The notes: generated by a model not told the origin, from the sequence alone. A stretch of DNA of 9,146 nucleotides from an uncultured Pseudomonadota bacterium (GCA_937891875.1 CALATR010000376.1:1-9146), one strand, 5' to 3'; counted from the stretch's first letter, positions 1 to 8,122 are shown. Numbers and translations: made by a program.

Positions 1-413
1 AGGACGAACCGGAGCCGCCGCCGGGGGGCGATGTCTGGGAAGACCGCTTTGCACGCGGATCTCCTGGCGCAGGCCCGCGGGCGGCACGGGGACCCCACAG
101 CAACGGAGCCGGTGGACCGACGCCCTCGTCGCTGGCCGACATCCCGCTGGTGGTCGACATCGACGTGGCGACCGCGCTCCTGGGCGGTCCGGTCGAGGTG
201 GGCACGCCCCAGGGCAAGGTGCGGATCACCGTGCCGCCGTGCACGTCCTCGGGCAAGAAGCTGCGCCTGCGGGGCAAGGGCCTCGCCGACGACCACGGCA
301 ATCCCCAGGATCTGATGCTCCGCCTGCGGATCGTCGTGCCCGAGACCCTGGACGAGCAGAGCAAGGCGCTGATCGAGCAGTTCGCGGCGCGCAACCCCGC
401 CTCGGGCGGCTGA
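1..413 (+). CDS. DnaJ/Hsp40-type co-chaperone, C-terminal part (5' end outside window)
   Basis: This is the last 136 codons of a gene that starts before the window; the first whole codon is at base 3 and the TGA stop is at 411-413. Roughly the first 45 visible residues are a Pro/Gly/Ala-rich linker. From about base 138 follows a DnaJ C-terminal substrate-binding domain: the strand VVDIDVATALLGGPVEV, then GKVRITVPP, then KKLRLRGKGL, then LMLRLRIVVPETL and a final helix EQSKALIEQFAA. This order matches the last C-terminal domain of DnaJ/CbpA proteins, which bind unfolded clients and hand them to DnaK in the cytoplasm. The usual PPGT turn reads PPCT here. The low-complexity linker lies directly upstream of this one domain, so the protein may carry a single C-terminal domain instead of the usual two. 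The J domain and any zinc fingers would lie outside the window and cannot be judged, so no gene symbol is given. The gene converges on the kinase gene with one base between the stop codons. Confidence 0.85.
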   Translation, partial: DEPEPPPGGDVWEDRFARGSPGAGPRAARGPHSNGAGGPTPSSLADIPLVVDIDVATALLGGPVEVGTPQGKVRITVPPCTSSGKKLRLRGKGLADDHGNPQDLMLRLRIVVPETLDEQSKALIEQFAARNPASGG

Positions 414-414
414 C

Positions 415-3400
415 CTATTCCTCGTCGTCGTCGTCGTCGGCGGCGTCGTCGGCGGCCTCGTCGGCCAGGCTCTCCTCGCGCAGCTGGGCGATCAGCTCGT
501 CCAGCGACGCGACCATGGTGCGCAGACCGAAGCCGTCTGCCTGCTCCCGCGCCTCGGCCAGCAGCTCGAGCGCCTCGTCGGTGCGGCCCTCGTCGCCCAG
601 CAGGCGGGCGGCCAGAAGGGCAGCGTTGGCGGCGATCTCGGTGTCGCCCAGCTCGGCGGCCCGGGCCCGCGCGTCCAGGATGCGGGCCAGCCCGGTGTCG
701 AGTCCCTCGCGCATGGCAGTGATGGCGCCCAGGTACACGTCGTTGAGCACCACGCCCCGCGCCCAGCCCATCTCCTCGGCCAGCTCGCGGCTGCGGTTGA
801 AGGCGACGAAGGCGCGCGGCAGGTCTCCGCGGGAGAAGTGCACGTCGCCGATGTTGTGGTGGTTGATCACGATGCCCGCGCTGTAGCCGATGCCCTCTCG
901 CACCTGCAGCGCATCGCGGAAGGCGGCCAGCGCCTGATCGTAGTGGCCCGACCAGTAGTGCAGCAGGCCCATGTTGTTCAGCACCCGGCCGACCAGGATG
1001 CGGTCGCCGCTGGCCCGCGCCGCGGCGAGCGCCTTCTCCAGCAGGGTGGCGGCCTCGGCGAGCTCGCCCTCGCGGATCCGCCGGCTCGCCATGCCCAGGT
1101 GGCAGCGCGCGTTGGCTGACGCGTCGCCGTGGGCGTGCTGGAGGGCCTCGCGCCACAAGGACTCGGCCTCCTCGTTCTGTCCGCGCTCATAGGCGAGGTT
1201 GGCCGCCGCTTCCAGGGTCTCCATGCGCAGCTCGGGATCGTCCTCGATGCGGGCGAGGCTGCGGGCCTGGCCGATGTGGGCCTCGGCGAGGCGGGCGTTG
1301 CCTCGGGCCAGGTAGAGCCGGCCGAGCTCGAGGTGGGCGCGGATCTCGATCCACGGCAGGCCTGCGTCGCCAGCGATGTCGAGCGCCATCTGCAGGCTGC
1401 GCTCGGCGCGGCGATCCTCACCCAGCAGGCGAGACAGGGCGCCGGAGCGGTAGGACAGCATGGACTCGCCCTGCACCCGCGCGTCCCAGGTGTCGGGGGT
1501 CTCGGGAACATCGCGGATGTGGCGCAGGCCGCGCTCGTAGGCGTAGCGGGCGGCGTCGAGGAACTGCCCCCGCTCGAGGCGCTGACCGGCCAGGTGCAGG
1601 TAGCGGGCGGCGTCGACGAGGCGGTCGGCCTCGGCGCAGTGGTGGGCGAGCTCCTCGGCGTGGTCCTCGAGGTGGTCGCTGTGGATGTCCTCGAGGGCCT
1701 CGGCGACCAGGCGGTGGTAGGTCCGGCGTTGCACGCCCAGGATCGAGCGCATCGAGACCTCGCGCACCAGGTCCGACGCGAACGCCCAGGAGTCGTTGCC
1801 CTCCGCCCGCACCACCAGGCCGTGGCTCTTCAGGTCGGTGATGACCGACATGGGGTCGTCGAGGCCCATCGCCCGGCCCAGCAGCGCGGCGTGGAAGGTG
1901 GGGCCGATGGTCGCGGCCAGCTGCAGGGCGCCCTTGCTGGCCGGCTCGAGCGCGTCGATCCGCGAGGCGATGAGTCCGGCGAGGCTGTCGGGGATGCCGT
2001 GCTGCTCGGCGTGCTCGACCAGGGTGGCCCGGCGCTCGCGGACCACGACCCGACCGCGCGCGATCAGGTACTTGACCATCTCCTCGACGTACAGCGGGTT
2101 GCCCTCCGAGGTGCGCACGACCAGATCGACGATCGCCTCGTCGACGTCCTCGACCTCGAGCAGCTCGCGCAGGAGGCGACGCAGCCCGGTTCGTCCGAAC
2201 CGCCCGAGCTCGACCGGGTCACCGAGGCCCTCCAGCTCGGTGGCCTCGCCGGTGTGGGTGACGAGCACCAGGAGCGGGCGGTCGCCCAGCTGGGACAGGA
2301 AGGCGGACAGGGCGGTCTGCGCCTCGGGCGCCAGGTGGTGCACATCCTCCAGGATGACGATGCTGCGCTGCTCTTCGGCCAGGCGCTCGAGGCCGCGATC
2401 CAGGGCGTGCCAGACCTCGTCCTCGCCCGGGCCCTTGCCCTCGCCGACCCCGAGCAGGGACTCGATGGCGCGCTGTTCCCGCGGTCCCAGGCCCAGCTGG
2501 GCCAGGCGCTCGACCTCCTCCGTCACCCGGGTCTTGGGAGCGTCGGGGTCGAGCCCGAGGATCGAGAGCACGAGATCGCGGAACAGGGCGAAGGGATCAT
2601 CGGAGCGCCAGGCCCCGGCGCGGGCGAGGTAGACGGGCACGCCGCGGCGCAGCGCCAGATCACGCACCTCGCGCGCAAGGCGGGTCTTGCCGGTGCCGAC
2701 GTCGCCAAGAAGGGCGATCACCCGTCCCTTTCCGTCGGACAGGTCCTGGAGCGCCCCGCGGATGACCTCGATCTCGCGCCCCCGGCGCAGCCAGGGACCC
2801 TTGCCCGCGATCCGCAGGCCGTGGCGCCGCCCCTCGAGCAGGTAGGACTGGCTCGGGCGCCTGCCGCCGCGGTTGGGCACGTCGGGCCCGCCGCGGAAGC
2901 GGAACACCTGCTCCATGGCCTCGAAGAGGGCGTCGCTGACCAGGACCTCGCCGTGGTCGGCCACCGCGGACAGCCGGCGCGCCAGGCGGGTGGTGTCCCC
3001 GCGGGCGGTGTAGCGGGTCTGGCGCTTGTTCCCGAAGCCGACGGTGACGAAGCCTACGTGGATTCCGACCGCCAGGTGCACCCGCAGGCCGTGGCGCTGC
3101 AGATCGACCACGGTGCGGACCAGCTCCAGCGCGCACTCGAGCGCCCGGGCGAGGTCGTCTGCGCGGGTGCGGGGCACGCCAAAGAACACCAGCACCTGAT
3201 CGTCGACCACGCGCTGCACGAGCCCATCGTAGTGACCGACGATCTGGCGCAGCCACTTGAGCAGCTGGTAGTGGCGGCGGAAGAGCAGCTCGGGCTCGAG
3301 GCGCAGGGACAGGTCGGTGAGGCCGTCGACGTCGATGACCATGGCGACCACGCGCTTGCGCTCCCCGGCGGCGGGCCGCAGCGGGTCGGGCAGGGAGCCC

Positions 3401-4515
3401 TCGGACGGGGTCTGGGCGGGGGTGGACGCGGTCGCGGAGTCCCCGCCGAGTCGCGCCACGTCGGCGAGCATGCGCTGCAGGCCGGGGGCGCTGGTGCGGG
3501 TCTGGGACTCCTCGGGGAAGCACTCGCGCAGCAGGTTCACCAGCGTGCGGCGCATGTCGCTGCTGCCCTGCTCGTAGAGCCACGCGCGCAGGTCCTCCTC
3601 GAGCACCGCCGCCGACGGGTAGCGGTCGTCGGGATCGGCGGCGAGGGCCTTGAAGAGGATGCGGCGCAGATCCTCGTCGAGCTCAATGCCCTCGTCGGCG
3701 GGGTCGGGGATCCGGGCCTCCTGGACCTGGCGCAGCTTCTCCGCGGGGTCGGGGTCCTGGAACAGCCGATGGCCGACCAGGAGCTCCCACAGCACGATGC
3801 CGGCGCTGAAGACGTCGGTGCGGTGATCGACCTGTTCGCCCCGGGCCTGCTCCGGGCTCATGTAGGCGTACTTGCCGCCGCCGGGTCGCCTGGCCCCGGA
3901 GTCGGTCGCATCCCCGCTGCTCACCCCATTGCTGGTGCCGCCGGTCTCGGCCGGGTGGCGGGGCACGCTGCCGGTGCCGACCAGGCGCGCGATGCCGAAG
4001 TCGACCAGCTTCACACCGCCGTTGTAGGTCAGCAGCACGTTGTGGGGCGAGACGTCCCGGTGCACCAGGCCCAGGGGCTTACCCTCGGAGTCCACCAGGC
4101 CGTGGGCGTACGAGAGTCCGCGGCAGACCTCGGCGACGACGTACACGGACACGTTGCGTGGCAGCTTGCGAGCGTCGGCCCGCAGCGCCTTGACCAGCTT
4201 GTTGAGGTCCCGGCCGTGCAGGTGCTCCATGGCGATGTACCAGTCGGAGCCCACCCGGCCGAGATCGTAGACCTGCACCACGTTCTCGTGGTTGAGGTGC
4301 ACGCCGATCTTCGCCTCGTTGATGAACAACGAGATGTGGTGAGGGTCGCGGGCCAGCTCCTGCCGGATCCGCTTGATCACGAGTCGCTTCTCGAACCCCG
4401 CGACTCCGAAGCGGCGAGCCAGGTAGACCTCGGCCATGCCGCCAGTCGCGATGCGCTCGAGCAGCTCGTACTTGCCAAAGGTTGCTGGGAGCTGCACGCC
4501 CTCTCCGGGCACCAT
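415..4515 (-). CDS. Ser/Thr protein kinase fused to cyclase-homology domain, AAA-type ATPase and TPR repeats
   Basis: This is a 1366-residue, probably cytosolic signalling protein; I see no membrane segment or signal peptide. Residues about 14-315 are a eukaryote-like kinase: glycine loop ATGGMAEVY (23-31), Lys48, Glu67, catalytic loop HRDVSPHN (152-159), DFG (172-174) and MSPEQ (219-223). All catalytic residues are present, so it should phosphorylate Ser/Thr. About 45 residues separate DFG from SPE, an unusually long, Ser/Thr/Gly-rich activation segment. Residues about 386-540 resemble a class III nucleotide cyclase, with metal-site Asp395 and Asp439, but the catalytic Asn is Arg510. Residues about 570-830 are an ATPase: Walker A GDVGTGKT (604-611), Walker B IVILED (719-724), then GNPLYVEE (805-812), common in large regulator ATPases. 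From about 960 to 1345 run helical TPR-like repeats, for example GRVLNNMGLLHYWSGHYDQA. The last 16 residues are Asp/Glu/Ala-rich. The ATG is forced: an in-frame TAG lies directly upstream and the next Met is in the glycine loop. The ribosome site is weak (AGG only 3 bases away). It lies 74 bp after lon on the same strand. The ligand, substrates and any cyclase activity are unknown. Confidence 0.95.
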   Translation of the reverse strand: MVPGEGVQLPATFGKYELLERIATGGMAEVYLARRFGVAGFEKRLVIKRIRQELARDPHHISLFINEAKIGVHLNHENVVQVYDLGRVGSDWYIAMEHLHGRDLNKLVKALRADARKLPRNVSVYVVAEVCRGLSYAHGLVDSEGKPLGLVHRDVSPHNVLLTYNGGVKLVDFGIARLVGTGSVPRHPAETGGTSNGVSSGDATDSGARRPGGGKYAYMSPEQARGEQVDHRTDVFSAGIVLWELLVGHRLFQDPDPAEKLRQVQEARIPDPADEGIELDEDLRRILFKALAADPDDRYPSAAVLEEDLRAWLYEQGSSDMRRTLVNLLRECFPEESQTRTSAPGLQRMLADVARLGGDSATASTPAQTPSEGSLPDPLRPAAGERKRVVAMVIDVDGLTDLSLRLEPELLFRRHYQLLKWLRQIVGHYDGLVQRVVDDQVLVFFGVPRTRADDLARALECALELVRTVVDLQRHGLRVHLAVGIHVGFVTVGFGNKRQTRYTARGDTTRLARRLSAVADHGEVLVSDALFEAMEQVFRFRGGPDVPNRGGRRPSQSYLLEGRRHGLRIAGKGPWLRRGREIEVIRGALQDLSDGKGRVIALLGDVGTGKTRLAREVRDLALRRGVPVYLARAGAWRSDDPFALFRDLVLSILGLDPDAPKTRVTEEVERLAQLGLGPREQRAIESLLGVGEGKGPGEDEVWHALDRGLERLAEEQRSIVILEDVHHLAPEAQTALSAFLSQLGDRPLLVLVTHTGEATELEGLGDPVELGRFGRTGLRRLLRELLEVEDVDEAIVDLVVRTSEGNPLYVEEMVKYLIARGRVVVRERRATLVEHAEQHGIPDSLAGLIASRIDALEPASKGALQLAATIGPTFHAALLGRAMGLDDPMSVITDLKSHGLVVRAEGNDSWAFASDLVREVSMRSILGVQRRTYHRLVAEALEDIHSDHLEDHAEELAHHCAEADRLVDAARYLHLAGQRLERGQFLDAARYAYERGLRHIRDVPETPDTWDARVQGESMLSYRSGALSRLLGEDRRAERSLQMALDIAGDAGLPWIEIRAHLELGRLYLARGNARLAEAHIGQARSLARIEDDPELRMETLEAAANLAYERGQNEEAESLWREALQHAHGDASANARCHLGMASRRIREGELAEAATLLEKALAAARASGDRILVGRVLNNMGLLHYWSGHYDQALAAFRDALQVREGIGYSAGIVINHHNIGDVHFSRGDLPRAFVAFNRSRELAEEMGWARGVVLNDVYLGAITAMREGLDTGLARILDARARAAELGDTEIAANAALLAARLLGDEGRTDEALELLAEAREQADGFGLRTMVASLDELIAQLREESLADEAADDAADDDDDEE
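422..439. repeat. (TCG)6 trinucleotide run inside the kinase gene
   Basis: Six perfect TCG units lie near the 3' end of the kinase gene, followed by further imperfect TCG/GGC units to about 466. On the coding strand they read as GAC/GAT-type codons and make the acidic tail (…DEAADDAADDDDDEE). Such runs can change length by slippage, which here would only change the number of acidic residues because the unit is one codon. Confidence 0.8.
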
Positions 4516-4556
4516 CTACCTAGAGGACAACCGGAGGATGGGCGTCCGTCAAGCGC

Positions 4557-4570
4557 CTCCCGACAGGGAG
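4557..4570. other. Small inverted repeat in the 74-bp lon-kinase gap
   Basis: CTCCC and GGGAG flank a GACA loop, giving a perfect 5-bp stem. On the minus strand it lies about 20 bases after the lon stop. No T-run follows it, so it is at best a weak or Rho-assisted end, or a processing hairpin. Just downstream on the minus strand (4552-4547) is TTGACG, which resembles a -35 box, but the hexamer 17 bases further on is TGTCCT, a poor -10. I therefore do not call a promoter here, and read-through from lon into the kinase gene seems more likely. Confidence 0.3.
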
Positions 4571-4589
4571 TTCGAGCCGGGTCCTGCGA

Positions 4590-6896
4590 TCAGGCCGGTG
4601 CGAGGGCGATCTTCAGCACCTCTGGGACGGTCTCCACATAGTGGAAGGTGAGGTCCTGGCGCAGGACCTCGGGCACGTCGACCAGATCGTTCTTGTTGTG
4701 GTGGGGCAGGATGACGTGCTCCACACCGGCCCGGCGCGCCGCCAGCACCTTCTCCTTGATGCCGCCCACCGGCAGGACCTTGCCCCGGAGGGTGATCTCG
4801 CCGGTCATGGCGACGTTGGCGCGCACGGCGCGGCCGGTCGAGATGCTGGCCAGGGCGGTGACCATGGTCACGCCGGCGGACGGGCCGTCCTTGGGGATGG
4901 CGCCCGCGGGCACGTGCAGGTGGAACAGGGCATCGAAGCTCTCGCTGGGGATCCCGTACTGCAGCGCGTGGGAGCGCAGCCAGGACATGGCGGCCTCGGC
5001 GGACTCCTTCATGACCTCGCCCAGCGAGCCGGTGAGCTTGAGCCCGCCCTTGCCCTGCATGCGGGTCGCCTCGATGAAGAGGATGTCGCCGCCGGTGGCG
5101 GTCCAGGCGAGGCCGGTGACGACGCCGGGCTGGTCTACGCGCTCGGCGAGCTCGGAGAAGTAGCGGGGCGGGCCGAGGTAGCGGGGCAGGCCCTTGTCGG
5201 TGATCCGGACCCGCTTGTCGTGGCCCTCGACCAGCTTGCGCGCGACCTTGCGGTGCAGCTTCGACAGCTGGCGGTTGAGCTCGCGGACGCCGGCCTCGCG
5301 CGTGTAGTCCTGGATGACCCGCTGCACGGCAGTGGTCGTGACCGCGACCTCCTTGCCGGTGAGACCGTGGTCCTCGGCGATCCGCGGGAGCAGGAAGTTC
5401 CTGGCGATCGCGACCTTGTCCTCCTCGGTGTAGCCGGGGATGTGGATGATCTCGAGGCGGTCGAGGAGGGGGTGGGGGATGGAGTCGATGATGTTGGCCG
5501 TGCCGATGAAGAGCACCTGGGTCAGGTCGACCGGCACATCGAGATAGTGGTCGACGAACGCACTGTTCTGGGAAGGGTCGAGCACCTCGAGCAGCGCCGA
5601 GGCGGGGTCGCCGCGCACGTCGCTGCCGACCTTGTCCAGCTCGTCCAGGACCAGCACCGGGTTGCACGTTCCCGCGCGGATCAGCGCCCGGGTGATGCGA
5701 CCGGGCAGCGCGCCGATGTAGGTCCGGCGGTGGCCGCGGATCTCGGTCTCGTCCTTCACGCCGCCCAGCGCGATGCGCCCGAAGTTGCGGCCCAGCGCGC
5801 GGGCGATGCTGCGTCCGAGCGAGGTCTTGCCGACGCCGGGCGGGCCGACGAAGCACAGGATGGGGCCCTGGCTGTCCGGCTTGAGCTTGCGCACGGCCAG
5901 GTACTCGAGGATCCGCTCCTTGACCGACTCGAGGCCATGGTGGTCCTCGTCGAGCACGTTCTGCGCCCGACCGAGGCTGGTGGTGTCCAGCGTGGCCTCG
6001 GTCCAGGGCAGGTCGCAGATCGCTTCCAGCCAGGTGCGGACCATGCTGTACTCGGCGCCATCGACGTGCATGCGGCGCAGGCGCTCGACCTCGCGCTCGG
6101 CCTCCTGACGCACCTCGTCGGGCATGCCGGACGCGTCGATGCGCTCCTGGAAGGCGTCGGCCTCGGCGTCGAGCCCGGCGGTGTCCCCGAGCTCCTGGCG
6201 GATGGCCTTGAGCTGCTCGCGGAGCTGGTACTCGCGCTGGCTCTTGTCCATCGCCGCCTGGACCTTGGCGCCGATCTCGGCGTGCACGCGGTGGCGGGCG
6301 AGCGCGCGGGCGACGTGGTCGGCGACCCCGAGCAGGCGGGCCTTGGGCGAGACCTCCGCCATCAGCGCGAGACGCTCCTCCCAGGGCATGTCGAGCTGGC
6401 CGTTGAGCTGGTCGGCGAGGCGGTCAGGGTCGCTCGGATCGGGCACCAGGAGCTTGCGATCCTGCTCGCCCATGCCGGACTCGGTGAGCAGCTGCTCGTA
6501 CAGCCCGGTGACCTCGTCGGCGGTGGCGCGCACCTCGACCGGATCATCGCTGGCCTCGGCCATGGGCTGCACGTCGACGACGGTCATGTCGTCCTGGAGG
6601 CGGATGGGTCCGCGCACGGTGACGCGCTGGATGCCCTCCATGAGCACCTGCAGGCCGCCGTCGGGCAGGCGGGTTGCTCGGCTGATCCGGCAGGACACGC
6701 CCACCTCGGCCAGGCCGGCCTGGGTCGGGTCGTCGATGTCGGCGTCCAGCTGGGCCACCGCGACCAGCTCGGCCTGGGTGTTCAGGTGGTGTTCCACCGC
6801 GGCGAGGCTGGTGGGACGACCGATTGGCACGGCCCGAAGTGCGCCCGGAAGCAGGATCATCCCTCGGAGGGGCAGCGCGGCGACGGTGAGGTCCAT
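4590..6896 (-). CDS. lon: ATP-dependent Lon protease (LonA type)
   Basis: A complete 768-residue Lon protease, slightly shorter than the 784 residues of E. coli Lon. It unfolds and degrades damaged and regulatory proteins as a cytoplasmic hexamer. Residues about 5-200 are the N-terminal substrate-binding domain (ALPLRGMILLPG near the start), followed by a charged helical stretch to about 290. The AAA+ module has Walker A GPPGVGKTS (351-359), Walker B VLVLDELDK (414-422), sensor-1 Asn468 in GTAN and sensor-2 Arg538 in GVREL. The protease domain has the catalytic Ser673 in PKDGPSAG and the dyad Lys716 in GGIKEK; the 43-residue spacing equals that of Ser679/Lys722 in E. coli. Nothing essential is missing, so it should be active. 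The ATG at 6896 is the only plausible start, with no other start codon between it and the upstream gene, though no good ribosome site precedes it. It follows the phosphoesterase gene by 32 bp and is probably cotranscribed. No heat-shock-type promoter was recognised. Myxobacteria can carry two lon genes (lonV, lonD); which one this is cannot be told. Confidence 0.97.
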   Translation of the reverse strand: MDLTVAALPLRGMILLPGALRAVPIGRPTSLAAVEHHLNTQAELVAVAQLDADIDDPTQAGLAEVGVSCRISRATRLPDGGLQVLMEGIQRVTVRGPIRLQDDMTVVDVQPMAEASDDPVEVRATADEVTGLYEQLLTESGMGEQDRKLLVPDPSDPDRLADQLNGQLDMPWEERLALMAEVSPKARLLGVADHVARALARHRVHAEIGAKVQAAMDKSQREYQLREQLKAIRQELGDTAGLDAEADAFQERIDASGMPDEVRQEAEREVERLRRMHVDGAEYSMVRTWLEAICDLPWTEATLDTTSLGRAQNVLDEDHHGLESVKERILEYLAVRKLKPDSQGPILCFVGPPGVGKTSLGRSIARALGRNFGRIALGGVKDETEIRGHRRTYIGALPGRITRALIRAGTCNPVLVLDELDKVGSDVRGDPASALLEVLDPSQNSAFVDHYLDVPVDLTQVLFIGTANIIDSIPHPLLDRLEIIHIPGYTEEDKVAIARNFLLPRIAEDHGLTGKEVAVTTTAVQRVIQDYTREAGVRELNRQLSKLHRKVARKLVEGHDKRVRITDKGLPRYLGPPRYFSELAERVDQPGVVTGLAWTATGGDILFIEATRMQGKGGLKLTGSLGEVMKESAEAAMSWLRSHALQYGIPSESFDALFHLHVPAGAIPKDGPSAGVTMVTALASISTGRAVRANVAMTGEITLRGKVLPVGGIKEKVLAARRAGVEHVILPHHNKNDLVDVPEVLRQDLTFHYVETVPEVLKIALAPA

Positions 6897-6928
6897 GAGT
6901 GCTCGGGGAGGCCGGGTTGGGGCGGCCG

Positions 6929-8113
6929 TTATCCGTTCGGCGGGGCAGCGTCCCGCGGAACCTCGGCCGTGACGGGCTCCCTTACCTCCATGGGGTCATC
7001 CTGCAGGTGCGCTGCGGGTCCATGGTCGGCCAGGGCGGGCAGCTGCTCGGGAAGCTGCGCCAGGACCTGGTGATCGCGGATGGTCGCCTCCCAGCGACGC
7101 AGGGTGCCTCGCCGCTCCTCGCCCTCACGGAAGCGCAGCCAGCCCATGTAGTTCTCCCGCCACCACTGCCAGTAGTCCTTCTCGTCGAGGACGCCGGTGA
7201 GGGCGGGACGGTAGAGCGCGTCGTCGTAGCTGCGGCCGGTGATCCAGTCGCGCACGGTGAAGCCGTGGCCGTCCCACACGGCGTACTGGCTGCTGGCGAA
7301 GGTCCAGCTGCCGGTGTTGACGTAGCCACCGGCGCCCCGGGGAATGAGGCAGGGCAGGTGGGAGTGGCCACACACGAGCCAGTCCCAGGGGCCGTCGTGC
7401 AGGCGCTGCATGACCGAGCGGATCATGCACATCGGGTCGCCCATGTTGCCGCGGGCCCAGTAGTCGAGGTGCTCGAGGAAGCTCTGGCCGAAGCCCTCGA
7501 TGCCGATCTGCTGCAGCGCGCCGCGGGTGCCGACGGTCAGGAGCGCGAGCTGGTGGGTGAGCCAGAACAGGGCGCGGTTGGGGACCGTGTAGAACTCGCC
7601 CAGGGGCAGGCGCAGCCAGGTGTCCAGGTAGCGTTCCAGCAGGTGGTGGACCCGGGTGGCGACGTCGCTGCTGTCGAGGTGCACGCCGATGTAGGGGTCG
7701 TGCTCGTGGCCGTGGGTGATGAGCACCCGGTCGCCCACGTGCAGGGCGTCGCACACGCGAAAGTGAAGGATGTCCCGATACAAGGACAGGTCCTGGTCGT
7801 GGTTGCCCAGGATGTAGATCAGCCGGCCCTGCCGCGCGAGGTCGCTCATCACGGCGAGCAGCTCCTGGTGTGCCCGCAGGATGCGCGTCAGCGTCCAGGC
7901 CTGCTGCACGTCCAGGGCGTCGCCGTTGATGACCAGGATGGCGCCCTCACGCTCGACCCGGCGGACCAGCGCCATGAGGTGGCGGTCCTTGCCGAAGAAC
8001 GCGTCGGACGGCGTGCCGTCGCCGAGGTGGAGGTCGGAGACGAGCCAGATGGGCTGATCGTGCGGCACGGTCTCGGTGACCCGAGGTCTCACCCAGCCGG
8101 CGTTGCTACCCAC
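6929..8113 (-). CDS. Calcineurin-like metallophosphoesterase, substrate unknown
   Basis: With the GTG at 8113 as start this is a 394-residue enzyme. All five metal-site motifs are in order: SDLHLG (Asp27, His29), NGDALD (Asp65), GNHD (Asn104, His105), THGHEHD (His134, His136) and GHSH (His250, His252). Two bound metals should therefore hydrolyse a phosphoester. Between motifs four and five lies a helical insert of about 110 residues rich in Leu and aromatics, and about 140 residues follow GHSH, including WWRENYMGWLRF, a charged helix and a Pro/Ala/Asp-rich end. No signal peptide or clear membrane span is seen. The layout loosely recalls LpxH-like UDP-diacylglucosamine hydrolases, but those carry GNRD rather than GNHD, so lipid A synthesis is not claimed. 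The frame stays open upstream to a GTG at 8173, and other GTG codons lie at 8137, 8092 and 8068. The one at 8113 is chosen because a GGAGG precedes it; 8068 would still keep every motif. It is first in the probable phosphoesterase-lon-kinase transcript and diverges from engB. Confidence 0.9.
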   Translation of the reverse strand: MGSNAGWVRPRVTETVPHDQPIWLVSDLHLGDGTPSDAFFGKDRHLMALVRRVEREGAILVINGDALDVQQAWTLTRILRAHQELLAVMSDLARQGRLIYILGNHDQDLSLYRDILHFRVCDALHVGDRVLITHGHEHDPYIGVHLDSSDVATRVHHLLERYLDTWLRLPLGEFYTVPNRALFWLTHQLALLTVGTRGALQQIGIEGFGQSFLEHLDYWARGNMGDPMCMIRSVMQRLHDGPWDWLVCGHSHLPCLIPRGAGGYVNTGSWTFASSQYAVWDGHGFTVRDWITGRSYDDALYRPALTGVLDEKDYWQWWRENYMGWLRFREGEERRGTLRRWEATIRDHQVLAQLPEQLPALADHGPAAHLQDDPMEVREPVTAEVPRDAAPPNG

Positions 8114-8117
8114 CCGT

Positions 8118-8122
8118 CCTCC
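8118..8122 (-). promoter_or_regulatory. Ribosome binding site deciding the phosphoesterase start
   Basis: On the minus strand GGAGG is followed by ACGG and then GTG (8113-8111). The 4-base spacing is short but usable. None of the other in-frame GTG codons that I checked (8173, 8137, 8092, 8068) has a comparable site. Confidence 0.5.

Noticed and set aside
31..315. Plus-strand frame starting at ATG 31 over the dnaJ-like gene
   Set aside because: It is Arg-rich shadow sequence; the frame ending at 413 carries the DnaJ C-terminal domain.
1129..4641. Open plus-strand frame of 1170 codons opposite the kinase gene
   Set aside because: It is the antisense shadow of a well-supported gene; stops are rare in all frames at this GC content and the translation shows no family motifs.
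4641..7073. Open plus-strand frame of 810 codons opposite lon
   Set aside because: Lon on the minus strand is certain from its motifs; the plus-strand product is Gly/Ala/His/Val-rich shadow sequence.
6929..8113. Assignment of the phosphoesterase as LpxH
   Set aside because: The active-site motif is GNHD rather than the GNRD of LpxH, and the length and tail differ; the general family call is safer.
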